Positions 18,641-30,822 are shown, counted from the first letter of the stretch. The stretch: 64,000 bases of DNA from an uncultured Massilia sp. (GCA_913778765.1 CAJYXO010000025.1:1-64000), one strand, 5' to 3'. The notes: generated by a model not told the origin, from the letters alone. Made by a program: numbers and translations.

Positions 18641-19372
18641 ATGGCGAACATACTCGTAGTGGACGATGAAATGGGCATCCGCGAGCTGCTCTCGGAGATC
18701 CTTGGCGACGAGGGCCACGTGGTGCAGCTGGCCGAGAACGCCCAGCAGGCAAGGGTCGCACGCCAGGCCGGCGCGCCCGACCTGGTCCTGCTCGACATCT
18801 GGATGCCGGATACCGATGGGGTTACCCTGCTCAAGGAATGGCAGCGCGACGGCCTGCTGACCATGCCGGTGATCATGATGTCGGGGCATGCGACCATCGA
18901 TACCGCGGTCGAGGCGACCCGCATCGGCGCCCTGAATTTCCTCGAAAAGCCGATCGCCCTGCAAAAGCTGCTGAAAGCCGTGCAGCAGGGCCTGACCCGC
19001 GCCCAGGAAGTGGCGCGCGCCCCGGCCCTGGCGCCGCGCCCGGCCGTGGCCAGCGTGCCGGCGCCGGAACCGGCCGCCCCCGCGCCGATGTATGCGGCCC
19101 AGCCGCCTGCGAACGGCGCGATCGGCATCGCCCGCCCGGTCAGCAACGGCGAAGCCCATGCGCATGGCTACACACTGTCCTTCGACCTGCCGCTGCGCGA
19201 AGCGCGCGACGCCTTCGAGCGCATGTACTTCGAGCACCACCTCGGCCGCGAAGGCGGTTCCATGACCCGCGTGGCCGAAAAGACCGGCCTCGAACGCACC
19301 CACCTGTACCGCAAGCTCAAGCAACTCGGCGTCGAGCCCGGCAAGCTGGGCAAGAAGAACGCTGCCCAATGA
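18641..19372 (+). CDS. NtrX-like response regulator without AAA+ domain
   Basis: The ATG at 18641 (MANILVVDDE) is the receiver-domain start; the ORF track begins 30 bases too early. The 243 residues carry a complete REC domain with D8/D9, phosphoacceptor D52, S81 and K103, then a 75-residue Ala/Pro linker, then a C-terminal Fis-type helix-turn-helix (GGSMTRVAEKTGLERTHLYRKL). The central AAA+ sigma-54 activation domain of true NtrX/NtrC proteins is absent: no Walker A and no GAFTGA. It should therefore bind DNA without activating sigma-54 polymerase directly. It is the partner of the kinase upstream. Confidence 0.92.
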   Translation: MANILVVDDEMGIRELLSEILGDEGHVVQLAENAQQARVARQAGAPDLVLLDIWMPDTDGVTLLKEWQRDGLLTMPVIMMSGHATIDTAVEATRIGALNFLEKPIALQKLLKAVQQGLTRAQEVARAPALAPRPAVASVPAPEPAAPAPMYAAQPPANGAIGIARPVSNGEAHAHGYTLSFDLPLREARDAFERMYFEHHLGREGGSMTRVAEKTGLERTHLYRKLKQLGVEPGKLGKKNAAQ

Positions 19373-19755
19373 GGGTAGCCGAGCCCGTGACCGCCACATT
19401 GGTCACGGGCGCTTCTGCCGCTGCCCGCGAGCAGGCCATTCTCGACCGGCTCGCCGCGCCGGATCTGCAGCAGCCCGGCGTGAAATCCGCCGTTATCCTA
19501 GAAGGCCTGCCTTCTGGATCTTCCCCTCTAGATAGTCTTCCTGCGCATGTCCTGTGCGAGCGCATTGCCCCGGGGTGCCTGTGCTGCGCCGGCAATCTGG
19601 TTTTGCGTGTAACATTGAATCGCCTGCTGCGCCAACGACCCGCGCGTCTTTTCATCGGCGTCGCCCGCAGCGAGCACCTTGATCAGTTGCGATCGTGGCT
19701 GCAGGCCGAGCCATACGATCAGCTGCTAAGGCTGACAACCGATCTGGTCTCATAG
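19369..19755 (+). CDS. Short CobW/G3E-GTPase-like protein with degenerate P-loop
   Basis: The ATG at 19369 overlaps the regulator's stop (ATGA), so it is probably translationally coupled; the longer ORF in the track is out-of-frame read-through. The 128 residues contain PGCLCCAGNLVLRVTLNRLL, closely resembling the metal-binding CxCC segment of CobW/COG0523 GTPases, and an N-terminal LVTGASAAARE where the P-loop GxxxxGKT would be, without the Lys-Thr. The rest of the GTPase and the C-terminal domain are missing. Codon use is unusual for this genome between 19490 and 19640. It may be a decaying remnant or a small metal-binding protein. Confidence 0.7.
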   Translation: MRVAEPVTATLVTGASAAAREQAILDRLAAPDLQQPGVKSAVILEGLPSGSSPLDSLPAHVLCERIAPGCLCCAGNLVLRVTLNRLLRQRPARLFIGVARSEHLDQLRSWLQAEPYDQLLRLTTDLVS

Positions 19756-19904
19756 GACCGCGCCTACAGAGCCTCAGGCAATTCCGGATACTTGAAATCG
19801 GTTGTGACAGCCCCACCTCAGCATTGAAGTGGAATGCAAGTCGTCATTGGCTGCCCGCCGCCGGGCACCATGCTTCGCCAACTTGATCGAGTGAAGGAGT
19901 CATC

Positions 19905-20162
19905 ATGAACATGATCTATAACAGCGAGCAGTACAGCGTCGTCGAGTTTGGCGTCGATCACAATCTCGAAGCCCTGCGCTTCGGCGGCTACGAGATCGTC
20001 GATAAATCCGGCCGTCGCGAAGCATTCATCGGCGGCAAACTGGCCCAAGCCTTCAGGCGCGACGTGAACAACCTGATCGCCAGCGAGCCGACGATGGAAG
20101 AGATCGACGAGTTCCTGGGTTCCTACGATACCCTGATGAGCCAACCGGTCGTCCTGCACTGA
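19905..20162 (+). CDS. DUF3567 domain-containing protein
   Basis: An 85-residue cytoplasmic protein that matches the DUF3567 (BTH_I0359-like) family of betaproteobacteria by its start MNMIYNSEQYSVVEFG and the segments LRFGGYEIVDK and EIDEFLGSYDTLMSQPVVLH. Its function is unknown. A GAAGGAG Shine-Dalgarno precedes the ATG by seven bases. It appears to be monocistronic, with 150 bp upstream and a possible hairpin downstream. Confidence 0.9.
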   Translation: MNMIYNSEQYSVVEFGVDHNLEALRFGGYEIVDKSGRREAFIGGKLAQAFRRDVNNLIASEPTMEEIDEFLGSYDTLMSQPVVLH

Positions 20163-20173
20163 CATCGCAAGTT

Positions 20174-20208
20174 CCGGGCCTGTCGTCATCCTTCGAAGAC
20201 CGGCCCGG
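20174..20208 (+). terminator. Possible hairpin after the DUF3567 gene
   Basis: CCGGGCC at 20174 pairs with GGCCCGG at 20202 across a 21-base loop. There is no T tract, so a Rho-independent terminator is doubtful; it could be a 3'-end stabilising hairpin. Confidence 0.3.
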
Positions 20209-20239
20209 CAACGGGTGCAAGGCATGGTAAGCTTGGCCC

Positions 20240-21010
20240 ATGTGTCAATTACTTGCCATGAATTGCAATGTCCCCACTGACATTGTCTTCAGCTTCACCG
20301 GGTTCGCCCACCGCGGCGGCCGCACCGATACCCACCACGACGGCTGGGGCATCGCATTCTTCGAGGGCGCCGGCGTGCGCCACTTCGTCGATCACCAGGC
20401 CGCCATCGCGAGCCCGATCGCCGAACTGATCAAGCAGTACCCGATCAAGTCGCTGAACGTCATCGCCCACATCCGCAAGGCCACGCAAGGCCAGGTCGCG
20501 CTCGAGAACTGCCATCCCTTCGTGCGCGAGCTGTGGGGCCGCTATTGGGTGTTCGCCCACAACGGCGACCTCAAGGATTTTCGTCCGACCCTGGACGGCC
20601 CGTTCCGCCCGGTCGGCACTACCGACAGCGAACATGCGTTCTGCTTCCTGCTGCAGCAGCTGCGCGCCCGCTTCGGCAACACCGCGCCCGCCATGCCGGC
20701 CCTGCGCGCCGCAATCGGGGATCTGGTGCGGGTGATCGCGGCCCACGGCACCTTCAACATGATGCTATCCGACGGGACGGCCCTGTTCGCGCATTGCTCG
20801 ACCAAGCTGTGCTACGTGGTGCGCCAATACCCCTTCGACAAGGCCTGCCTGGCCGACGAAGACCTGTCGGTCGATTTTTCCCAGGTGACCACGCCGAACG
20901 ACCGCGTCGCCATCATCGTCACATCGCCGCTGACGACCAACGAAACCTGGCTTGACTTCGCACCCGGCGAGCTGAAAGTCTTCGTCGATGGATGGCCGTT
21001 GCAGGAATGA
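20240..21010 (+). CDS. Class II glutamine amidotransferase (YafJ-like)
   Basis: A stand-alone Ntn-type glutaminase of 256 residues. Cys2 after the initiator Met (MCQLLAMN) would be the catalytic nucleophile after Met removal. Typical class II segments follow: AHRGGRTDTHHDGWGIAFFE, AHIRKATQG, CHPFVREL and VFAHNGDL. The domain fills the whole protein, so the acceptor partner is unknown, as for E. coli YafJ. It appears to stand alone between the DUF3567 and EAL/HDOD genes. Confidence 0.92.
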   Translation: MCQLLAMNCNVPTDIVFSFTGFAHRGGRTDTHHDGWGIAFFEGAGVRHFVDHQAAIASPIAELIKQYPIKSLNVIAHIRKATQGQVALENCHPFVRELWGRYWVFAHNGDLKDFRPTLDGPFRPVGTTDSEHAFCFLLQQLRARFGNTAPAMPALRAAIGDLVRVIAAHGTFNMMLSDGTALFAHCSTKLCYVVRQYPFDKACLADEDLSVDFSQVTTPNDRVAIIVTSPLTTNETWLDFAPGELKVFVDGWPLQE

Positions 21011-21124
21011 TTCCGGGATGTGATCAGAATGGAACGTTTTTAGTCGGAAATTAATGCCTAAAAGCCACTAGAACGGCGGAATGCGGTAAAGTAGCCCGGT
21101 GTACAAGCCGCCGACGAGTCCGAC

Positions 21125-22450
21125 ATGACCGATACCCACAGCCAGGAGACCGCCGACCATCCCCTGCGGGTGCGCGACTTCTACCTGGGCCGCCAGCCGG
21201 TACTGGACCGCAACCAGGCCCTGTTCGGCTATGAACTGCTGTTCCGCAGCACCCCGGTCGGCCAGGCCAACATCGGCCAGGGCGCGCCTGCCGCCAGCGC
21301 GCCGGGTTTCAACGCCACCGCCGCCGTCATCGCCCATGCCGCCCAGCTCGGCCTGGCGCGCGCGATCGGCGATGCCCACTGCTTCCTGAACGTCGACGCC
21401 GATGTGCTCGGCAGCGACATCTTCGCCTTCCTGCCGCGCGAGCGCACCGTGCTCGAGATCGCAGCCAGCGTGACGCCCGACGATGCCGTGCTGGCGCGCC
21501 TGGCCGAACTGGCCGGCCATGGTTTCCAGTTCGCGCTGGACGGCATCGGCAGCGGCGCCGAGCGGGAAGCGGCGCGCCTGCAGAAGCTGCTGCCGCTGGC
21601 GCGCTTCGTGAAGCTCGACCTGCGCAGCACGCCGCAGCCGGCCCTGACGGCGCTGGTGGCGCGCCTGCACGGCATGCACAAGACCGTGGTGGCGGACAAG
21701 GTCGAAACCCGCGACGAATTCCAGGCCTGCATGGACCTCGGCATCGACTATTTCCAGGGCTACTACTTTGCCCGCCCGTCGGTGCTGGGCGGGCGCAAAC
21801 TGTCGCCCTCGCAGACCGCCGTGCTGCAGCTGATGAAGCTGGTGACCTCGGACGTCGACAACGCCGACATCGAACGCGCCGTGAAGCGCGACGTCACGGT
21901 GGCGATGAACCTGCTGCGCCTGGTGAACACGCCGGCGGTAGGGGCGGGCAAGCGCATCGACTCCGTGTCCCAGGCACTGCTGGTGCTGGGCCGGCGCCAG
22001 CTGCAGCGCTGGCTGCAGATCATGCTCTACGCCGAGCCGGACACGCAAGGCCACAACCAGACCCCGCTGCTGATGCTGGCCACGACCCGCGGCCGCTTGA
22101 TGGAGCTGCTGGCCCAGCGCCTGCGTCCGGGCCAGCGCTACCTGGCCGATATCGCCTTCACGGTCGGCATCATGTCGCTGATGGACGTCCTGTTCGGCAT
22201 CCCGATGGCCGACATCGTCGAGCAGGTGCCGGTCAGCGACGAGATTTCGAATGCGCTGCTGCGCCGCGGCGGTTTCTTCGGCGAGCTGCTCAAGCTGGCC
22301 GAATGCATCGAGTCGCCCGACAGCGACGACAGCCAGGGCGACGACGTGCTGCCGACCCTGCGCGAGCTGGCGATTTCGGGGGACGACATGGTCGAGCTCG
22401 AGATGGCGGCGTTCCAGTGGAGTGACAGCGTCGTCAGGTACGCGATCTAA
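21125..22450 (+). CDS. EAL and HDOD domain signalling protein
   Basis: A 441-residue protein with an N-terminal EAL-like domain (LGRQPVLDRNQALFGYELLF) and a C-terminal HDOD domain (from about residue 215, KLVTSDVDNADIERAVKRD). The EAL part is degenerate: the usual AEGVET is ADKVET and the expected metal-binding DDFGxG reads DGIGSG, so c-di-GMP hydrolysis is unlikely and ligand binding or protein interaction is more plausible. This EAL-HDOD class is common in Burkholderiales. The ABC transporter gene follows after 12 bases, perhaps in the same transcript. Confidence 0.9.
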   Translation: MTDTHSQETADHPLRVRDFYLGRQPVLDRNQALFGYELLFRSTPVGQANIGQGAPAASAPGFNATAAVIAHAAQLGLARAIGDAHCFLNVDADVLGSDIFAFLPRERTVLEIAASVTPDDAVLARLAELAGHGFQFALDGIGSGAEREAARLQKLLPLARFVKLDLRSTPQPALTALVARLHGMHKTVVADKVETRDEFQACMDLGIDYFQGYYFARPSVLGGRKLSPSQTAVLQLMKLVTSDVDNADIERAVKRDVTVAMNLLRLVNTPAVGAGKRIDSVSQALLVLGRRQLQRWLQIMLYAEPDTQGHNQTPLLMLATTRGRLMELLAQRLRPGQRYLADIAFTVGIMSLMDVLFGIPMADIVEQVPVSDEISNALLRRGGFFGELLKLAECIESPDSDDSQGDDVLPTLRELAISGDDMVELEMAAFQWSDSVVRYAI

Positions 22451-22462
22451 TCGGGAGTCAGT

Positions 22463-23419
22463 ATGTCGCCGGTCCTGCTGAGTGTGAACAATCTGGTCAA
22501 GACTTACGGGACGCGGCGCGCAGTCGACGGCGTCTCCTTCCGCGTGCTGGCCGGCCAGACCGTCGGCCTGCTGGGACCGAACGGCGCCGGCAAGTCGACC
22601 ACGGTCGGCATGCTGTGCGGCCTGCTCGCGCCGGACTCGGGCGAGATCTTCCTGGGCGGCGAGCGCATCATGCCGGGCGCTGCCGCCGTCAAGCGCAAGA
22701 TCGGCGTGGTGCCGCAGGACCTGGCGCTGTACGACGACCTGTCCGCGCTCGAGAACCTCAAGCTGTTCGGCGCGTTGTACGGCCTGCGCGGCAAGCTGCT
22801 GCTCGATCGCATCGAGAAGGTGCTGGGCCAGGTCAACCTGGCCGACCGTGCGCGCGACAAGCCGGCCACCTTTTCCGGCGGGATGAAGCGGCGCCTGAAC
22901 ATCGCCGCGGCCCTGATGCACGACCCCCAGCTCCTGATCCTGGACGAGCCCACCGTCGGCGTCGATCCGCAGAGCCGCAACGCCATCTTCGACACCCTCG
23001 AGTCGCTGCAGGCGCAGGGCAAGGCCCTGATCTACACCAGCCACTACATGGAAGAAGTGGAGAGGCTGGCCGACCACATCGTCATCATCGACCACGGCAA
23101 GGTGCTGGCCGACGAAAGCCCGGCCTCGCTGCACAGCCGCCTGGCGGCCCAGGCCGCGCTGCGCGTCGAGCTGGCAGAGCCGGCGCATGCCTCGCTGCTG
23201 GACGGCCTGCGTGCGCATCGCGGCGTCATTTCATTGAGCTGCAACGAGCTGACTGCCAACGGCAGCGCCCTCGACATCGGCCTGGCGCAGGCGGCCGACG
23301 CCTTGCCCGTGATGGGCTGGCTGCAGCAGGCCGGCTGCCGGCCGCTGCACTTCGCCACCGCACGCACCAGCCTGGAAGACATCTTCCTGTCCCTGACCGG
23401 CCGCACCCTGCGCGATTAA
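22463..23419 (+). CDS. ABC transporter ATP-binding protein (ABC-2 exporter)
   Basis: The nucleotide-binding subunit of an ABC-2 type exporter, 318 residues. It has Walker [10 protein letters not shown], the Q-loop in GVVPQDLALYDDLSA, the signature FSGGMKRRLN, Walker B LLILDEP and the switch histidine in YTSHYMEE. A C-terminal extension of about 90 residues resembles the DrrA/NatA group. It is paired with the permease gene 30 bp downstream. The substrate (drug, sodium, lipid or peptide) cannot be told from sequence. Confidence 0.95.
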   Translation: MSPVLLSVNNLVKTYGTRRAVDGVSFRVLAGQTVGLLGPNGAGKSTTVGMLCGLLAPDSGEIFLGGERIMPGAAAVKRKIGVVPQDLALYDDLSALENLKLFGALYGLRGKLLLDRIEKVLGQVNLADRARDKPATFSGGMKRRLNIAAALMHDPQLLILDEPTVGVDPQSRNAIFDTLESLQAQGKALIYTSHYMEEVERLADHIVIIDHGKVLADESPASLHSRLAAQAALRVELAEPAHASLLDGLRAHRGVISLSCNELTANGSALDIGLAQAADALPVMGWLQQAGCRPLHFATARTSLEDIFLSLTGRTLRD

Positions 23420-23447
23420 CCAAGCTGAACCAAGCTGAACCGAGCTG
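23418..23447 (+). repeat. Three tandem 10-bp repeats in the ABC gene junction
   Basis: Three consecutive copies of AACCAAGCTG (the third is AACCGAGCTG) fill the 30 bp between the ATPase stop and the permease start, where a Shine-Dalgarno would normally sit. Copy number might vary by slippage. Confidence 0.85.
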
Positions 23448-23449
23448 CC

Positions 23450-24724
23450 ATGACTGCCTTCCTAGCCCTGGTCCGCAAGGACCTCATCCTGTTCCTGTCC
23501 GACCGCCGCGCGCTCATCATGACCCTGGTGCTGCCGATCGTGATCGCGGCCTTCTTCGGTTCCCTGTTCGGCGGCGGTTCCAGGACCAGCGCGATCGAAG
23601 TCGCGCTGGTGCAGCAGGACGCCAGCGAGATCGGCAACCGGATCGCCGCCGGCCTGCAGGCCGATCCGAATTTGCGCATCACGCCGATGTCCTTGCCCGA
23701 CGCCGAGCAGGCGGTGCGCAAGGGCGCGCAGAAGGTGGCGATCGTGCTGCCGGCCGGCTTTGGCGAAGCGGCAGGCAGCGCCTTGTTCGGCAGCGGCAAG
23801 AAGCCCGAGATCCCGCTGCTCTACGACCCCTCGCAGCCGGCCGTGCTGGGCATGGTGAAGGGCATGCTGACCCAGCAGGTGATGTCGACGGTGAGCGCCG
23901 AGATGTTCGGCGGGAAGATGGGGCAGGACCTCACTGAGCGCAGCATGCGGCAACTCGACGAGCAGGCCAGGACCGATCCGGCCAGCGGTGCGCTGCGCGA
24001 CATGCTGGCCAGCGTGCGGAAGTACCAGGCGCTCCCGCAGAAGGACGGCGCCGCGGCCGGTCCCTCGAAGGGCCTGAGCATGCCTTTCACCACGGCCGAC
24101 AAACAGCTCAGCAGCGGCATCGCGGAGCAGGGCTACAACGCGTATGCGCACTCGTTCGCCGGCATGGGCGTGCAGTTCATCCTGTTCATGGGCATCGACA
24201 TGGGCATCGCCGTCCTGCTGGCGCAGCGCAGCGGCGTCTGGAACCGCCTGCTGGCCGCGCCGGTGGGCCTGACCCGGATCCTGCTGGCGCGCGCCGTTTC
24301 CGGCGCCGTCATCGCGTTTTCCCTGCTGTGCATCGTGTTCGCGGTGGCGGTGGCGGTGTTCGACGTGCACATCGCCAGCGTGCCGGGTTTCCTCGGCATG
24401 GCATTCTGCTTTGCCGTGCTGACCGCCACGCTCGGCCTGGTGATCGCGGCCTTCGGCAAGACCCCCGAAGCGGCGCGCCGCATCGCGATGTTCGCGGTGC
24501 TGGTGATGGTGATGCTGGGCGGCGCCTGGCTGCCGTCCTTCCTGTTCCCGGAATGGATGCAGAAGCTGACCATGGCGGTGCCGACGCGCTGGGCCGTGGA
24601 CGGCCTGGACGCCGTCACCTGGCGCGGCATGGATGCGCTGGCGGTGATGCCGGCGATGGGGGTGCTGCTGGGGTTTGCCTTGCTGTTTGGACTGCTGGCG
24701 GTGTGGAAGTTCAAGCGTTCGTGA
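23450..24724 (+). CDS. ABC-2 type transporter permease
   Basis: The membrane subunit of the exporter, 424 residues. Topology is the ABC-2 pattern: one N-terminal helix (ALIMTLVLPIVIAAFFGSLF), a large extracytoplasmic domain (about residues 45-230), then five helices from FAGMGVQFILFMGIDMG to the end (LLFGLLAVWKFKRS). It has no recognisable Shine-Dalgarno because the upstream 30 bp are tandem repeats, so it may be translated by coupling to the ATPase gene. It converges on metH. Confidence 0.93.
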   Translation: MTAFLALVRKDLILFLSDRRALIMTLVLPIVIAAFFGSLFGGGSRTSAIEVALVQQDASEIGNRIAAGLQADPNLRITPMSLPDAEQAVRKGAQKVAIVLPAGFGEAAGSALFGSGKKPEIPLLYDPSQPAVLGMVKGMLTQQVMSTVSAEMFGGKMGQDLTERSMRQLDEQARTDPASGALRDMLASVRKYQALPQKDGAAAGPSKGLSMPFTTADKQLSSGIAEQGYNAYAHSFAGMGVQFILFMGIDMGIAVLLAQRSGVWNRLLAAPVGLTRILLARAVSGAVIAFSLLCIVFAVAVAVFDVHIASVPGFLGMAFCFAVLTATLGLVIAAFGKTPEAARRIAMFAVLVMVMLGGAWLPSFLFPEWMQKLTMAVPTRWAVDGLDAVTWRGMDALAVMPAMGVLLGFALLFGLLAVWKFKRS

Positions 24725-24726
24725 CG

Positions 24727-24747
24727 CGTGGGCACCCCGTGCCCACG
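24727..24747. terminator. GC-rich hairpin between convergent permease and metH genes
   Basis: CGTGGGCAC pairs perfectly with GTGCCCACG across a three-base loop. It lies between two convergent stops, so it could serve both strands, but it lacks a T tract. Confidence 0.45.
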
Positions 24748-24755
24748 TCACATCG

Positions 24756-28523
<3,768 letters not shown>

Positions 28524-28842
28524 CGTGATTTTCCGGGGCGGGTCTGGTGAGGCGGGTCTGAAATTATACCTTCACTAGCAGAGTTTGTTCCGATGTCAAG
28601 CGCCGTTTGCCAAAAGTGTCAAGCGGACCGCGAAAAAATCGCGAGCTGTAAAGACGTTTGTAACGTTATGTATCAAAAGCCGCATTGTTACAGTGTGATA
28701 CAAAACGGCCCTTATTAGCAATTTCCCGGATACATACAGAGACGACAATTAAATTCATGGAACCGCCGCTGGCGCGGTGCCTAGTCCAAGTCGAACGGAA
28801 TGCGCGGACCCGTCGTCCGCCGCCTCAATGGGAAGAATTGTA
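28524..28842. other. Intergenic region between divergent metH and antitoxin genes
   Basis: These 319 bp hold no gene that I can support. On the minus strand a TATAAT at 28563-28568 could be the metH -10 box; the nearest TTGACA is 25 bases away, too far for a standard promoter. A second TTGACA lies 23 bp further up, so GCTTGACA is directly repeated. There is a short hairpin CGCGA-AAAAA-TCGCG at 28629-28643, and TGTATCA (28669) is mirrored by TGATACA (28696), a possible operator for the plus-strand antitoxin-like gene. No riboswitch fold was recognised. Confidence 0.5.
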
Positions 28843-29073
28843 ATGAACAAAGAATACGTGCCTGAATGGGACCAGCCGGCAACCCGCACTGAAGAAAGCA
28901 CTGCCAACAAGACCGCCGTCACCGGCGTAAAGCAGATCGTGACGATCCGCCTGGACGTCGACATGCTGGAATGGTTCAAGTCGGCAGGTCCGGGCTACCA
29001 GACCCGTATCAACCAGGTACTGCGCGAATACATGGAAGCCAATCGCGTGCGTGCTCAAGTCGAGCAGCACTAA
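28843..29073 (+). CDS. BrnA-like antitoxin (orphan, 76 aa)
   Basis: The ATG at 28843 follows GGAAGA by six bases and is chosen over the upstream in-frame ATG. The C-terminal half, KQIVTIRLDVDMLEWFKSAG then YQTRINQVLREYME, is the ribbon-helix-helix DNA-binding segment of the BrnA antitoxin family. In BrnT/BrnA modules the toxin gene normally precedes BrnA; here there is only non-coding DNA upstream and fmt in opposite orientation downstream, so the partner is missing. It may act as a stand-alone regulator. The gene ends in a strong hairpin. Confidence 0.85.
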   Translation: MNKEYVPEWDQPATRTEESTANKTAVTGVKQIVTIRLDVDMLEWFKSAGPGYQTRINQVLREYMEANRVRAQVEQH

Positions 29074-29082
29074 GCGATAAAA

Positions 29083-29104
29083 AAAGGGGGCGTCGGCCCC
29101 CTTT
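29083..29104 (-). terminator. Rho-independent terminator, mainly for fmt
   Basis: A perfect nine-base-pair stem AAAGGGGGC / GCCCCCTTT with loop GTCG. Read on the minus strand it is followed by a run of T residues, so it should stop transcription from def-fmt. On the plus strand, for the antitoxin gene, the T tract is interrupted. Confidence 0.9.
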
Positions 29105-29120
29105 GTCGTTTATCTCAGTT

Positions 29121-30080
29121 TTATTCGAACGACACCCCGTCGAGCGAAAATCCCTTCAGGAATTCCCCCGCCGCCAGGCGCTTGCCGCCCGGTTTCTGCA
29201 GTTCCGTCAGGCGCAACGCGCCTTCCCCGCAAGCCACCACGATCCCCTGGGCATCCGCCGACAGCACCTGGCCGGGCCGACCCTTGCCATCCATCGCCTG
29301 CGCCTGCCAGATCTTCACGGCCACGCCGCCCGCCTGGACGTTCGCGCCCGGGAAGGGATTGAAAGCCCGCACCTTGCGCGCCAGCTCCAGGGCAGGGCGG
29401 TGCAGGTCCAGCTTTGCCTCTTCCTTGCTGATCTTGGCGGCATAGGTCACGCCTTGTTCCGGCTGCGGCTCGGCAGGCAGGCCGCCCGCCGCCATCCTGT
29501 TCAGGGCCTCGACGATCATGCGGCCGCCCATTTCCGCCAGCTTGTCGTGCAGGCTGCCGGTGGTGTCGCTGTCGAGGATGGGCAGGCTTTCCATCAGCAG
29601 CATCGGGCCGGTGTCCAGGCCTTCTTCCATTTCCATGATGGTCACGCCGGTGTCAGGATCGCCGGACTCGATCGCACGGTGGATCGGCGCGGCGCCGCGC
29701 CAGCGCGGCAGCAGCGAGCCGTGGATATTGATGCAGGGCTTGATGTCCAGCGTCGAGCGCGGCAGGATCAGGCCGTAGGCCGCGACCACCATCACGTCGT
29801 AGTCGAGGGCCAGCAGGCGTTCGTGGGCCGCCTTGGCTTCCGCGGCGCGCTGCGGATCCTTCGCATCCATGCGCAGCGAGAGCGGCTGCAGCACCTCGAT
29901 GCCGTGCGCGACCGCCACCTGTTTCACGCTCGATGCCTGCAGTTGCATGCCGCGCCCGGCCGGACGGTCGGGCTGGGTCAGCACCAGCGGCACCGCGAAA
30001 TCGGCGTCGAGCAGGGCGCGCAGGGCAACCGCGGCAAACTCGGGCGTGCCGGCGAAGACGACCTTCATCGGCGCCGCCAT
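29121..30080 (-). CDS. fmt: Methionyl-tRNA formyltransferase
   Basis: Formylates initiator Met-tRNA. From the ATG at 30080, which overlaps the def stop (TGATG), the protein has 319 residues beginning [17 protein letters not shown]; the ATG at 30068 gives the shorter common start MKVVFAG. The formyl-transferase active-site segment [16 protein letters not shown] with the catalytic Asn and His is intact, as are [11 protein letters not shown] and the C-terminal OB-like domain. The 168 bases that the ORF track adds upstream belong to def. It follows def, as in many bacteria. Confidence 0.96.
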   Translation of the reverse strand: MAAPMKVVFAGTPEFAAVALRALLDADFAVPLVLTQPDRPAGRGMQLQASSVKQVAVAHGIEVLQPLSLRMDAKDPQRAAEAKAAHERLLALDYDVMVVAAYGLILPRSTLDIKPCINIHGSLLPRWRGAAPIHRAIESGDPDTGVTIMEMEEGLDTGPMLLMESLPILDSDTTGSLHDKLAEMGGRMIVEALNRMAAGGLPAEPQPEQGVTYAAKISKEEAKLDLHRPALELARKVRAFNPFPGANVQAGGVAVKIWQAQAMDGKGRPGQVLSADAQGIVVACGEGALRLTELQKPGGKRLAAGEFLKGFSLDGVSFE

Positions 30081-30616
30081 CAACGACGGCCGGCGGCGCG
30101 GGGCCCGCTGTTCTGCTGGGCGCGCTCTTCTTTCATGAGCTTGGTCTTGATGCGGTTGCGCTTGAGCGGCGACAGGTATTCGACGAAGACCTTGCCCATC
30201 AGGTGGTCCATCTCGTGCTGGATGCAGACCGCCAGCAGGCCGTCGCATTCCATCTCGAAGGGTTTGTTGTGCTGGTCGACGGCCTTCACCTTGACGCGCG
30301 CCGGACGCTCGACGCCGTCGTAGATGCCGGGCACCGACAGGCAGCCTTCGTCATAGACTTGCTTTTCCGGGCTGGCCCAGGTGATTTCCGGGTTGACGAA
30401 CACGAGCAGGTCATCATGGGTCTCCGAGACGTCGATGACGACCACGCGTTCGTGCACGTCGACCTGGCTCGCGGCCAGGCCCACGCCGGGGGCGTCGTAC
30501 ATGGTCTCGGCCATGTCCGCGACCAGTTTTTCCAGGCGCTCATTGAATTCGGTGACCGGTTTGGCCACCTTGTGCAGGCGCGGGTCGGGATAGCGGAGGA
30601 TGTTCAGTAAGGCCAT
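30080..30616 (-). CDS. def: Peptide deformylase
   Basis: Removes the formyl group from new proteins. All three metal-site motifs are present in 178 residues: [16 protein letters not shown] (metal-ligand Cys) and QHEMDHLMG (HExxH). The C-terminal Arg/Gly tail after NRIKTKL is normal. It is the first gene of the def-fmt pair, divergent from the LysM gene. Confidence 0.97.
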   Translation of the reverse strand: MALLNILRYPDPRLHKVAKPVTEFNERLEKLVADMAETMYDAPGVGLAASQVDVHERVVVIDVSETHDDLLVFVNPEITWASPEKQVYDEGCLSVPGIYDGVERPARVKVKAVDQHNKPFEMECDGLLAVCIQHEMDHLMGKVFVEYLSPLKRNRIKTKLMKEERAQQNSGPRAAGRR

Positions 30617-30822
30617 GGCTTCGTATTGATTCGGTCAGTGATGCGTAGATGGGGTGTCCGTCTTATCCGTTCAAGCGCGGTACAATAGTTTCCGCACAGA
30701 CATAAAAGCAACACGTCGTGCCTGGGGCAGGACGTGCTTGTCTTGCTAGTTCATGGATTTGTGGGCAGAATTTGATTCAGTTCGGCAACCCTTCGATCCG
30801 GCGTGCGGTCAGGGAGGTTTCC

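Noticed and set aside
28524-28842. Cobalamin or SAM riboswitch upstream of metH
   Set aside because: No conserved riboswitch core was seen in the 300 bp leader; only short hairpins and a TATAAT box.
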